In this document: piece after piece, positions 33,572 to 40,071 of the stretch
Layout of the letters: every line of letters starts with the position of its first letter
Position numbering within the stretch: the stretch's first letter is position 1
NCBI GenBank assembly: GCA_964540135.1
Contig: CAZILK010000003.1
Coordinates: 22,210-86,209, forward strand
Source of the DNA: CAZCAQ01 sp964540135
Lineage (GTDB): Bacteria > Patescibacteriota > WWE3 > UBA101185 > UBA10185
Length of the DNA: 64,000 nucleotides
Reading direction: 5' to 3'
The notes under the pieces: model-generated
Told to the model about the DNA's origin: nothing
Seen by the model: only the letters and a program-made list of their open reading frames with translations
Database searches by the model: none
Position numbers and translations under genes: made by a program

Positions 33572-34927
33572 ATGAATAAAAAGTGTCAATTACTAAACGT
33601 AAGTGGAGCACACTGCGCTGCATGTAAGATTTTAATAGAAAAAGAGATTTCTAAGATTGACGGTGTTAAACATGTATCAGTGTCCGTTAATAAAGGAAAG
33701 GTAATAGTTGAGACAAAAGACAATAAAAAGATACTTCTTGGTGAGCTTAATGACAAATTTAAACAGCTAGGATATCAATTTTCAGAATCTTCAGAAAGCG
33801 ATGAAAAAGGATCTTTATTTGACTGGATTAAACTACACTTTATTCCGATTCTCTTAGCTATAGGTGTGGTTGTATTTTTTTATAGCTCTCAGAACTCAAG
33901 TAAGTTTGGGGCTTCAAATCTAACTGAAGCTTCAACAATTACAGGGTATTTTTTCTTTGGTTTAGCAGCAGGCCTCTCAACTTGCTCGGCACTAGTCGGA
34001 GGACTTTTAGTCTCAGCTACTAAAGCCTGGACTGAAAGCTACGGCAAAAGTTATAAACCTCATTTTCTATTTCTTAGTGGCCGGGTTTTTACGTTCTTTA
34101 TTCTTGGAGGACTACTCGGTCTTCTTGGCGGATTAATTACAATCTCAGCAAGAGCAACAGCGGTAATTTCACTGGTAGTATCGCTTATCATGATTTACCT
34201 TGGTCTTCAGATGCTTGGGTTTAAAGGCGCTTCAAAGTTCCTATCTATTCCAAGACTTTCGAATATTTTAAATAGGCTTGAGGCAAGGCAGAGTAAAATT
34301 ATTCCTTTTATTTTAGGTGCTCTTACTTTTTTTGTACCATGTGCTTTCACACTAATAGCTCAAACAAATGCGTTAGCTGTCGGAAACTTTAGGAGATCGG
34401 CGATTCTTCTTTTGTCTTTTGCAGTAGGTACAATACCACCACTTCTAGTTCTGAGCTTTGCAGCAACAAAAATGCTCACAAATTCAAAGCTGTCTAGGCA
34501 ATTTTCAGTCTTCATGGCAACTTTAATTTTATTAATTGGTCTATACAGCTTTAACTCACAACTAAATGCACTTGGAATTTTTAGTTTGAATGATATATCT
34601 AGAGCTGTAAGCAAACTCACATCCTCAAGCAAAGAGAGGCTACCTGAATTAACTGGTGCAACACAACTAATGCAAATGGAGGCTAAAGGTTTTGAGTATG
34701 TGCCAAGAGAGATAGCACTTAAAGTTGGCGTACCTGTTAGATGGGAAATATTTAATAGCGGTGCAGTAGGATGTGCGACTGCTGTTTTTGCACCTGGACT
34801 TTACAACGACACTATTTTGTTAAACAAAGGTCTTAATGTTGTTAATTTTACTCCTGAAAAAAGAGGAACATACAAGATCTCATGCTCAATGGGCATGGTG
34901 CCTCCGGTTTTTGTAACTGTACAGTAA
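33572..34927 (+). CDS. HMA - TauE/SafE-like membrane - cupredoxin-like fusion (copper handling)
   Basis: A 451-residue protein with three parts. Residues 1-70 are a heavy-metal-associated domain with C15-A-A-C18 (SGAHCAACK). Residues about 85-350 form a DsbD/TauE-like membrane domain of six or more segments, starting FFFGLAAGLSTCSALVGGLLV and containing FVPCAFTLIAQT, a paired-cysteine layout. Residues about 370-451 form a cupredoxin-like domain with likely ligands in GAVGCATAVFAPG and KISCSMGMVPP. Such fusions are thought to move copper(I) from the cytoplasm through the membrane to an outer site. The metal could be another soft ion. TATAAT lies 14 nt before the start, so it is not strictly leaderless. 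Confidence 0.85.
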   Translation: MNKKCQLLNVSGAHCAACKILIEKEISKIDGVKHVSVSVNKGKVIVETKDNKKILLGELNDKFKQLGYQFSESSESDEKGSLFDWIKLHFIPILLAIGVVVFFYSSQNSSKFGASNLTEASTITGYFFFGLAAGLSTCSALVGGLLVSATKAWTESYGKSYKPHFLFLSGRVFTFFILGGLLGLLGGLITISARATAVISLVVSLIMIYLGLQMLGFKGASKFLSIPRLSNILNRLEARQSKIIPFILGALTFFVPCAFTLIAQTNALAVGNFRRSAILLLSFAVGTIPPLLVLSFAATKMLTNSKLSRQFSVFMATLILLIGLYSFNSQLNALGIFSLNDISRAVSKLTSSSKERLPELTGATQLMQMEAKGFEYVPREIALKVGVPVRWEIFNSGAVGCATAVFAPGLYNDTILLNKGLNVVNFTPEKRGTYKISCSMGMVPPVFVTVQ

Positions 34928-34967
34928 CTTTACAAGCGAACAACAAAGTGCTTATAGTTTACTAAGT

Positions 34968-35044
34968 CGGGGTGTAGCTCAGCTTGGTAGAGTGCGCGGT
35001 TCGGGATCGCGAGGTCGGCAGTTCGAGTCTGCCCACCCCGACCA
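34968..35044 (+). tRNA. tRNA-Pro (CGG)
   Basis: Acceptor arms CGGGGTG and CACCCCG pair. The anticodon loop TTCGGGA gives CGG. The T-loop is GTTCGAGTC. CCA is encoded. It is nearly identical in its 5' half to tRNA-Pro(UGG) at 30891. Confidence 0.97.
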
Positions 35045-35064
35045 TTTCTAAAAAGAGGGCGGTA

Positions 35065-36213
35065 ATGAAAATACTGAATGCAATAACACGACTTAAACTA
35101 GGGATGGCTTTTTCAGCCATGATATTTTGGATACCTATATTCACATTATTCTTTCAAAACAGAGGTTTTGCACTTAGTGATGTTTATTTTCTAGTTACAA
35201 CTCTTTCAATCGCTGTTGTCATATTTGAGTACCCTACTGGCGTTATAGGGGATCACTTTTCGCACAAACTATCAGTTCAGCTTGGGTATATGATTGTTGC
35301 CATTGCAACACTGTTATCACTATTGTTTATACCAAGATTCTATTATTTTTTAATAGTCATTCTGCAGGCACTAGGTCTGTCGCTTGCTTCAGGAAGTGAT
35401 ATTGCCTTTCTTCACTCAGTAAGTTCTGATTTTAAAAAAGATGTTGCTGATGTGAAAGCACTCGGACTTGTTGCTATTCTTACAGGTACTATTATTGGCG
35501 GGTTTGTTGGCAAGTTCAATACCGATATACCAATTACTCTAACAGCAGTAACATCTATGTTAGGTTTTGTACTCATCTCAACAGTTCCAACAATTAAGAA
35601 AGTGGAAAGTGAGGAAAGCAATATATTCTCAAGGGCAAAAGAAGGCCTTAGCTTCGTTAAAAGATCTGACTCAGTTCTGCACACACTGCTTCTTGGTGCT
35701 GTTTTTGGAGCTTTTCTTTTCTCTCTTAAATGGTTTTACAATACTATCTTCTTAGACCACGGAGTTGAGCAAAGCCTGTGGGGAGTGTTTGCAAGCATTA
35801 GCATGTTTTGCACAGCAATAGGTGCGATAATTTACAGAAAAAAGATAGTGTTAAACATCGGCCTTATTGTTACTGCTCTCATAACATCGATATTTTTAAT
35901 GGGCTTTCTTGAGACTGCTGTTATTACCATCTTTGCGTTATTTCTATATAGCCTTTTTCAAGGTTTTTTTGAGGTTGAATATGAGCAGCTGCTTAATAAA
36001 CAAGTACCTGATAGCATAAGAGCAAGTGTTTTATCGTTAAAAAGTTTAGTACTTCGAATAGTTTATGCAATCTATACCTTAGGGGCTGGAGTACTTCTTA
36101 AAACTATGAACTTATCTGAGTTTTTAATACTAACCTCACTAGTACTACTAGCTATTTCAATCCCGCTTTGGAAAAGAATCAGAAGTACAGCAACTAAACA
36201 TACCTTTAAGTGA
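35065..36213 (+). CDS. Major facilitator superfamily transporter
   Basis: A 382-residue integral membrane carrier with about eleven or twelve hydrophobic segments. The motif A position reads GVIGDHFSHKLSV between segments 2 and 3, and a charged central loop near 185-205 (IKKVESEESNIFSRAKEG) divides the halves. The substrate is unknown. Reading frames that extend upstream run through the tRNA-Pro gene, so the ATG at 35065, 20 nt after the tRNA, is the start. It is probably transcribed with the tRNA. Confidence 0.85.
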   Translation: MKILNAITRLKLGMAFSAMIFWIPIFTLFFQNRGFALSDVYFLVTTLSIAVVIFEYPTGVIGDHFSHKLSVQLGYMIVAIATLLSLLFIPRFYYFLIVILQALGLSLASGSDIAFLHSVSSDFKKDVADVKALGLVAILTGTIIGGFVGKFNTDIPITLTAVTSMLGFVLISTVPTIKKVESEESNIFSRAKEGLSFVKRSDSVLHTLLLGAVFGAFLFSLKWFYNTIFLDHGVEQSLWGVFASISMFCTAIGAIIYRKKIVLNIGLIVTALITSIFLMGFLETAVITIFALFLYSLFQGFFEVEYEQLLNKQVPDSIRASVLSLKSLVLRIVYAIYTLGAGVLLKTMNLSEFLILTSLVLLAISIPLWKRIRSTATKHTFK

Positions 36214-36277
36214 TAAGAAAATAAATATCATTTGGGATTTTACTGGTAATTTGTCTATACAAAACAGTAAAAACCTA

Positions 36278-36283
36278 TATAAT
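36278..36283 (+). promoter_or_regulatory. -10 box of the SurA-like gene, predicted leaderless
   Basis: TATAAT ends 6 nt before the ATG at 36290. This selects that Met over those at 36251 and 36284. Confidence 0.6.
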
Positions 36284-36289
36284 ATGGCA

Positions 36290-36982
36290 ATGTCAAAAGA
36301 AAAAACAAAACCAACAAACGAGGAAGATACAAAGTTAACAGAGCAGACTCCTTCTGAAAATCAAACACAAGATATAGAAGAAGAAGTTTTTCAAATGCCA
36401 AAAGTAAGTAAGAAAGCATTTTTACTTGCTCTTCTTTTAATACTTCTTGGTGTTTCAGCCTTTTATTTCAAGAGTGTTTTTGTTGCAGCAACAGTAAACG
36501 GCAAACCAATCTCAAGATACGAACTAGTTAAAAGACTTGAGCAACAAAGTGGAAAACAAATGCTTGAAGGGCTTGTAACTGAGTCATTATTAATGCAAGA
36601 AGCTAAAAAACAAAATATAAAAGTTACAAAAGAAGACGTAGCTAAAGAAATCAAGAATATTGAAGAAACACTCTCGAAACAAGGGGTAAAACTTGAGACT
36701 GCGCTTACAACTCAAAACCTAACAAGAGAAAGCCTTGAAAAGAATGTAACACTGCAGCTTACAGCTAAAAAACTTGTTGAAAAAGATGTAAAAATAACAG
36801 ATAAAGACATCGCCGACTACATAGCTAAAAACAAAGATTCATTGCCTAAAAATCTAAAGCCAGCAGAGCTTAATACTCAAGTGAAAGATTTTCTTACTGA
36901 ACAAAAGATCGGGGAATTAATCCAAACAAAACTTGAAATGCTAAAAAAAGACGCTAAGATCATAAATTTTGTTAAGTATTAA
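36290..36982 (+). CDS. SurA-N-like membrane-anchored chaperone
   Basis: A 230-residue protein with a charged cytoplasmic N-terminus of about 45 residues, one membrane segment (about 46-65) and an extracytoplasmic helical domain. FVAATVNGKPISRYELVKRLEQQSG is the hallmark opening of the SurA/PrsA N-terminal domain. The helices continue to the C-terminus, but no parvulin PPIase domain is present. It probably binds exported proteins as they fold outside the membrane. A terminator follows closely, so it is a single-gene unit. Confidence 0.82.
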   Translation: MSKEKTKPTNEEDTKLTEQTPSENQTQDIEEEVFQMPKVSKKAFLLALLLILLGVSAFYFKSVFVAATVNGKPISRYELVKRLEQQSGKQMLEGLVTESLLMQEAKKQNIKVTKEDVAKEIKNIEETLSKQGVKLETALTTQNLTRESLEKNVTLQLTAKKLVEKDVKITDKDIADYIAKNKDSLPKNLKPAELNTQVKDFLTEQKIGELIQTKLEMLKKDAKIINFVKY

Positions 36983-37005
36983 CACTTTAATCAAGCATTA
37001 AAAGT

Positions 37006-37034
37006 AAAAGCCCCTTGTAACAAGGGGCTTTTTT
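37006..37034. terminator. Intrinsic terminator after the SurA-like gene
   Basis: AAAAGCCCCTTG (37006-37017) and CAAGGGGCTTTT pair around a 3-nt loop, with a T6 run. The shorter T run on the other strand may serve the convergent small gene. Confidence 0.9.
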
Positions 37035-37053
37035 GATAAGTCCGGTTAAAAGC

Positions 37054-37170
37054 TTAAGCTTGAGGTTGCGCAGGTTCCTGTGGCATTGAGCTTTGTGGTG
37101 CTGGTTGGGTAGGCTCTGTTGAAGCTCCACCAAGACCAAGCTTTGACATTAACTTTTTTAAGAATTCCAT
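37054..37170 (-). CDS. Small 38-residue protein with its own Shine-Dalgarno site
   Basis: An open frame on the minus strand begins MEFLKKLMSKLGLGG and ends in a Pro/Gln-rich tail (PAPQSSMPQEPAQPQA). An AGGAG site lies 5 nt upstream of the ATG (CAGGAGACAT-ATG), and a terminator lies 20 nt after the stop. The first 13 residues can form a basic amphipathic helix, suggesting membrane-surface or protein binding. It is divergent from the CCC1/VIT-like gene. Its function is unknown. Because most genes here lack a Shine-Dalgarno site, its presence is good evidence that this short frame is translated. Confidence 0.6.
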   Translation of the reverse strand: MEFLKKLMSKLGLGGASTEPTQPAPQSSMPQEPAQPQA

Positions 37171-37238
37171 ATGTCTCCTGTAAATCAACTACTTTAATGA
37201 TGGTAGCATAAGTAAAATCAAAGTGTTAGCATTTCAGT

Positions 37239-37727
37239 ATGCTATTTAAGAAGTTACAGCCAGAGTACTTTCGCAATATGATTTTCGGAGTTGAAGACAG
37301 TCTTGTATCAACAGTAGGCGTGTTATTTGGTATGGCAGTGGCGCAAATCGATAAAGGTACTATTTTTACAACAGGGCTCATAATCATATCTGTCGAAGCT
37401 TTATCGATGGGAGTAGGCTCATATCTATCCGAAGAATCGGCGCATGAACTCGATGGAGAAAAGCATAAAGACAAGCCTTATATTGAAGGTCTTATTATGT
37501 TTCTATCCTACTACTTGGCAGGATTTGTTCCTCTTACCCCATATCTTTTCCTAGAACCACTAAGTGCAAGATACGTATCTTTGGCTTGTGCTCTAGGAGC
37601 ACTCTTCTTCCTTGGCTATTTACCAAGAAAAAAAACCAAAGCGGGTATTAAAATGGCGGTTCTAGCAGCATCGGCAGTTCTCATCGGGTTTTTAGTCGGC
37701 AACTTCATTAACGGCAGCACTCTTTGA
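37239..37727 (+). CDS. CCC1/VIT-family transporter-like membrane protein
   Basis: A 162-residue integral membrane protein. The first helix region RNMIFGVEDSLVSTVGVLFGMA and the next one, LIIISVEALSMGVGSYLSEESAHEL, match the VIT1/CCC1 family, which exchanges iron or manganese for protons. Its metal-binding cytoplasmic loop is short here (DGEKHKDKP). About five hydrophobic segments are present, as in that family. The direction of transport is unknown; export of excess Fe or Mn is usual. TAGCAT ends 6 nt before the start, a weak leaderless-type signal. Confidence 0.85.
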   Translation: MLFKKLQPEYFRNMIFGVEDSLVSTVGVLFGMAVAQIDKGTIFTTGLIIISVEALSMGVGSYLSEESAHELDGEKHKDKPYIEGLIMFLSYYLAGFVPLTPYLFLEPLSARYVSLACALGALFFLGYLPRKKTKAGIKMAVLAASAVLIGFLVGNFINGSTL

Positions 37728-37809
37728 TTGATCTGATGCTACTAAACTAGGGTTAAATTTAACAAAAATTTACTTTGCACAGGTCCCTAAACATGCTACG
37801 CTTATAGTA

Positions 37810-38439
37810 ATGGATATTCTGCCCGAGTCCAAAAAACAACACCCGGCTGTTAAGTTTCTACCACTAGTTTTACCACTTATTTGGATGTTTTCTTCAACTC
37901 TTTTTGTCCTTATTTTATCCGTTGTACTAATAGTAAAAGATAGCTCATCTCCAAAAACCGCATATAAATATGCGATTTTTTCAGCGAACCCCAAAGTCCT
38001 TGGCTACTCAACCCAAGCAATAACGGGGGAGGACGGTAGAGGCGAGCGCATTGATATGATCTTTACTAAGTATAAATGCCCAATAACAGGGCATGGCCAG
38101 AAGTTTGTTGAAGCAGCAGACAAACACCAGATCCCATACTGGCTTGTTGCAGCAGTAGCTTTTCAAGAATCAAGCTGTGGAAAAATGACTCCAAAAGTTC
38201 AAGGAAATGAAACTTTTAACCTTTATGGGTGGGGAGTTTGGGGTAAAAATGTCCATAAGTTTGACTCGATCGACCAAGGAATTGAAACCGTATCAAAATA
38301 TATGAGCACCAAATTTATATCAAAAGGTATAACCGAACCTTGTGATATAATGAAAGTCTACACACCGCCTTCTAAAGGATCGTGGTGCGAGGGAATTAAG
38401 TTTTTTAGAGATGAGATCCTAGATTACGAAACACCTTAA
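37810..38439 (+). CDS. Membrane-anchored lysozyme-like (glucosaminidase-type) protein
   Basis: A 209-residue protein with a membrane anchor at about 18-42 and an exposed C-terminal domain. That domain has lysozyme-like motifs: FVEAADKHQIPYWLVAAVAFQESSCGK, where E120 takes the catalytic glutamate position, then FNLYGWGVWG and a helix ending with KYMSTKFISKG. These fit a peptidoglycan N-acetylglucosaminidase or lytic transglycosylase fold. The cysteines C90, C123 and two later ones may form disulfides. A paralog follows at 38578. It may remodel the cell's own wall or act on another cell's wall. Confidence 0.78.
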   Translation: MDILPESKKQHPAVKFLPLVLPLIWMFSSTLFVLILSVVLIVKDSSSPKTAYKYAIFSANPKVLGYSTQAITGEDGRGERIDMIFTKYKCPITGHGQKFVEAADKHQIPYWLVAAVAFQESSCGKMTPKVQGNETFNLYGWGVWGKNVHKFDSIDQGIETVSKYMSTKFISKGITEPCDIMKVYTPPSKGSWCEGIKFFRDEILDYETP

Positions 38440-38456
38440 ACCTGTCACTTAAACTT

Positions 38457-38575
38457 TAACCTGTTTCCCAACCCTAAATCTTATAAGTATTATAGGCCTA
38501 TATTGATTTGCGTGAGATAACTATATGGCCTATAATAGCAGTATCGAAGCTTAATTTCCAAATAGTTACAGGTTA
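38457..38575. repeat. Nested inverted repeats between the two lysozyme-like genes
   Basis: Outer arms are TAACCTGT (38457-38464) and ACAGGTTA (38568-38575). Inner perfect 11-bp arms are TATTATAGGCC (38488-38498) and GGCCTATAATA (38527-38537). The right inner arm contains a TATAAT (38531-38536) placed 17 nt after TTGCGT (38508-38513), a likely promoter for the 38578 gene. The left arm has a mirror-image TATAAT on the other strand. Confidence 0.6.
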
Positions 38576-38577
38576 AT

Positions 38578-39102
38578 ATGACTAAGCAGTTAATATACAT
38601 TTTAATAGCTATTTGTCTTATAACAGGCTTTGCTAAGCCCCTAAGTAACGTGCTTGCGGCTGAAGCTGTTGAAGCTTCTACAGAGCAGAATAATGTCTTT
38701 TATACAATAAACTCGCAGAGAATAGATAGGGTAAAGATACTTAGTGACTTCTTCAAAAGCTTTGACGGCCCTCTTGAGCCCTATTCAGCAGCATTTGTTC
38801 GAATAGCAGATAAATACGAGCTTGACTACAGATTACTGCCTTCGATTGCTTGTCTTGAATCTAGCTGTGGTAAGTTCTACATTAAAAGCTCCAACAACCC
38901 ATTTGGCTGGGGCATTTATGGTAATACAGTTACAAGCTTTAATACTATGGAAGAATGTATTGAGGCTGTTGCCAAAGGACTTTCAATAAACTATGTTTCA
39001 AAAGGCTACGAAACTGTTGAAGAAATCGCTGTTATATATAACCCGTCAAACTCAGTTAAGTGGGCAGGCAATGTTAGATATTTCTACAATAAGATTAACT
39101 AA
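38578..39102 (+). CDS. Secreted lysozyme-like protein, paralog of the 37810 gene
   Basis: A 174-residue protein with a signal-peptide-like N-terminus (about 1-28, ending NVLAAEA) instead of a membrane anchor. The shared core reads IADKYELDYRLLPSIACLESSCGK with E94 as the putative catalytic glutamate, then NPFGWGIYG and a final WAGNVRYFYNKI. It is clearly related to the upstream protein (ESSCGK, GWG, YVSKG). It is probably a secreted wall hydrolase that works alongside it. The dyad-rich leader upstream suggests separate regulation. Confidence 0.8.
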   Translation: MTKQLIYILIAICLITGFAKPLSNVLAAEAVEASTEQNNVFYTINSQRIDRVKILSDFFKSFDGPLEPYSAAFVRIADKYELDYRLLPSIACLESSCGKFYIKSSNNPFGWGIYGNTVTSFNTMEECIEAVAKGLSINYVSKGYETVEEIAVIYNPSNSVKWAGNVRYFYNKIN

Positions 39103-39147
39103 CTAGTAACTCAATTTTTTGCTAAAATGACATGGCAATACACCACT

Positions 39148-39232
39148 GGGCGAGTGGCGGAACTGGCATACGCGCACGGCTTAGAACCGTGTTCCGAAAG
39201 GATTGGAGGTTCGAGTCCTCTCTCGCCCACCA
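39148..39232 (+). tRNA. tRNA-Leu (UAG)
   Basis: Acceptor arms GGGCGAG and CTCGCCC pair. The anticodon loop CTTAGAA gives TAG. It has a long variable arm, and CCA is encoded (39230-39232). TAAAAT lies about 20 nt upstream (39123-39128) as a probable -10. Confidence 0.96.
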
Positions 39233-39264
39233 ATAATCACATTGCCTCAGAAACTAACCACCCT

Positions 39265-39270
39265 TATACT
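39265..39270 (+). promoter_or_regulatory. -10 box of the isochorismatase-like gene, predicted leaderless
   Basis: TATACT ends 7 nt before the GTG at 39278 and supports that start. Confidence 0.55.
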
Positions 39271-39277
39271 GTAGTTA

Positions 39278-39829
39278 GTGAAAACCGCTTTCATTATCAT
39301 TGATCTCCAAGAAGGATTTTTTAAAACAGGACCCTTATTAGAAAGAAGGCCTCAACTAACTTCTAAAGTTAATGAATTAATTAAAATTTGCAGGACAACC
39401 GACATACCAATCATCTGGATAACACAAACATATAAAGAAGACCTTAGCGATGCCCCTCTATACAACATAAGAACAGGCAAAAACGACACTAGGGAGGGTA
39501 CAAGTGATACAAATATCCTACACGAGCTAGATGTGCAAGAAACAGACACAAAGATTATCAAAAAGAGATTTAGTGCATTTTTTAAAACTGATTTACTTGA
39601 AACACTAAAAGTTAACAAAATTGAAAGGTTAATAATCGCAGGAATAAATACAATGACCTGTGTAAGAACTAGCGTCATTGATGCTTACCAGCTAGATTAC
39701 CCAGTTATCCTAGCTATCGACTGTGTTGATGGATACGATAAAGAACAGCACGAGACCTCATTAAAATACATGTCCTATGCGACAGCCGAGTTAAAATCCA
39801 ACAGTGAGATAGAAGAGCTACTAAGATAA
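39278..39829 (+). CDS. Isochorismatase-family cysteine hydrolase
   Basis: A 183-residue cytoplasmic enzyme with the family triad: D9 (in FIIIDLQEGFF), K96 (in IIKKRFSAFF) and C128 (in INTMTCVRTSVIDAY). Relatives include nicotinamidases, ureidoacrylate hydrolases and true isochorismatases; the substrate cannot be told from motifs. The start is GTG. Neighbours do not suggest a pathway. Nicotinamide salvage would be a reasonable guess in a host-dependent or scavenging bacterium, but this is inference. Confidence 0.88.
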   Translation: MKTAFIIIDLQEGFFKTGPLLERRPQLTSKVNELIKICRTTDIPIIWITQTYKEDLSDAPLYNIRTGKNDTREGTSDTNILHELDVQETDTKIIKKRFSAFFKTDLLETLKVNKIERLIIAGINTMTCVRTSVIDAYQLDYPVILAIDCVDGYDKEQHETSLKYMSYATAELKSNSEIEELLR

Positions 39830-40071
39830 ACACAGACTAGGTATTCCAGCGGAGAGGTTTGTGATTGAAGCTTTAAAATATTTTACTTTATACCTTAAAA
39901 GCTTAGCCGTATAGAATACTAATGCTATTGACTCTAAAACGAACTCACTGTACTTAATAACCATAGCTCACAGGCAAGGAGTCTATACTTAAACTAAACT
40001 GCCGCTTGTTGACTTGATAGAGAGAATAATACTACCATTAATATAGTAGCTAATTTTAGTAAGGCTTGATA
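39830..40071. other. Intergenic region, promoter for the large surface protein presumed
   Basis: About 240 bases with no credible gene. TTGACT is present (about 40013-40018), and AATAATACT-like AT-rich strings follow. AAGG lies about 8 nt before the ATG at 40072 and may act as a weak ribosome-binding site. I see nothing else definite. Confidence 0.35.

Noticed and set aside
34984..35064. Longer start for the MFS gene at 35065
   Set aside because: The extension lies in tRNA-Pro(CGG); the ATG at 35065 gives the normal N-terminus.
18883..39232. Repeat formed by GGGCGAGTGGCGGAA at 18883 and 39148
   Set aside because: It is the shared 5' half of two tRNA-Leu genes, not a mobile repeat.
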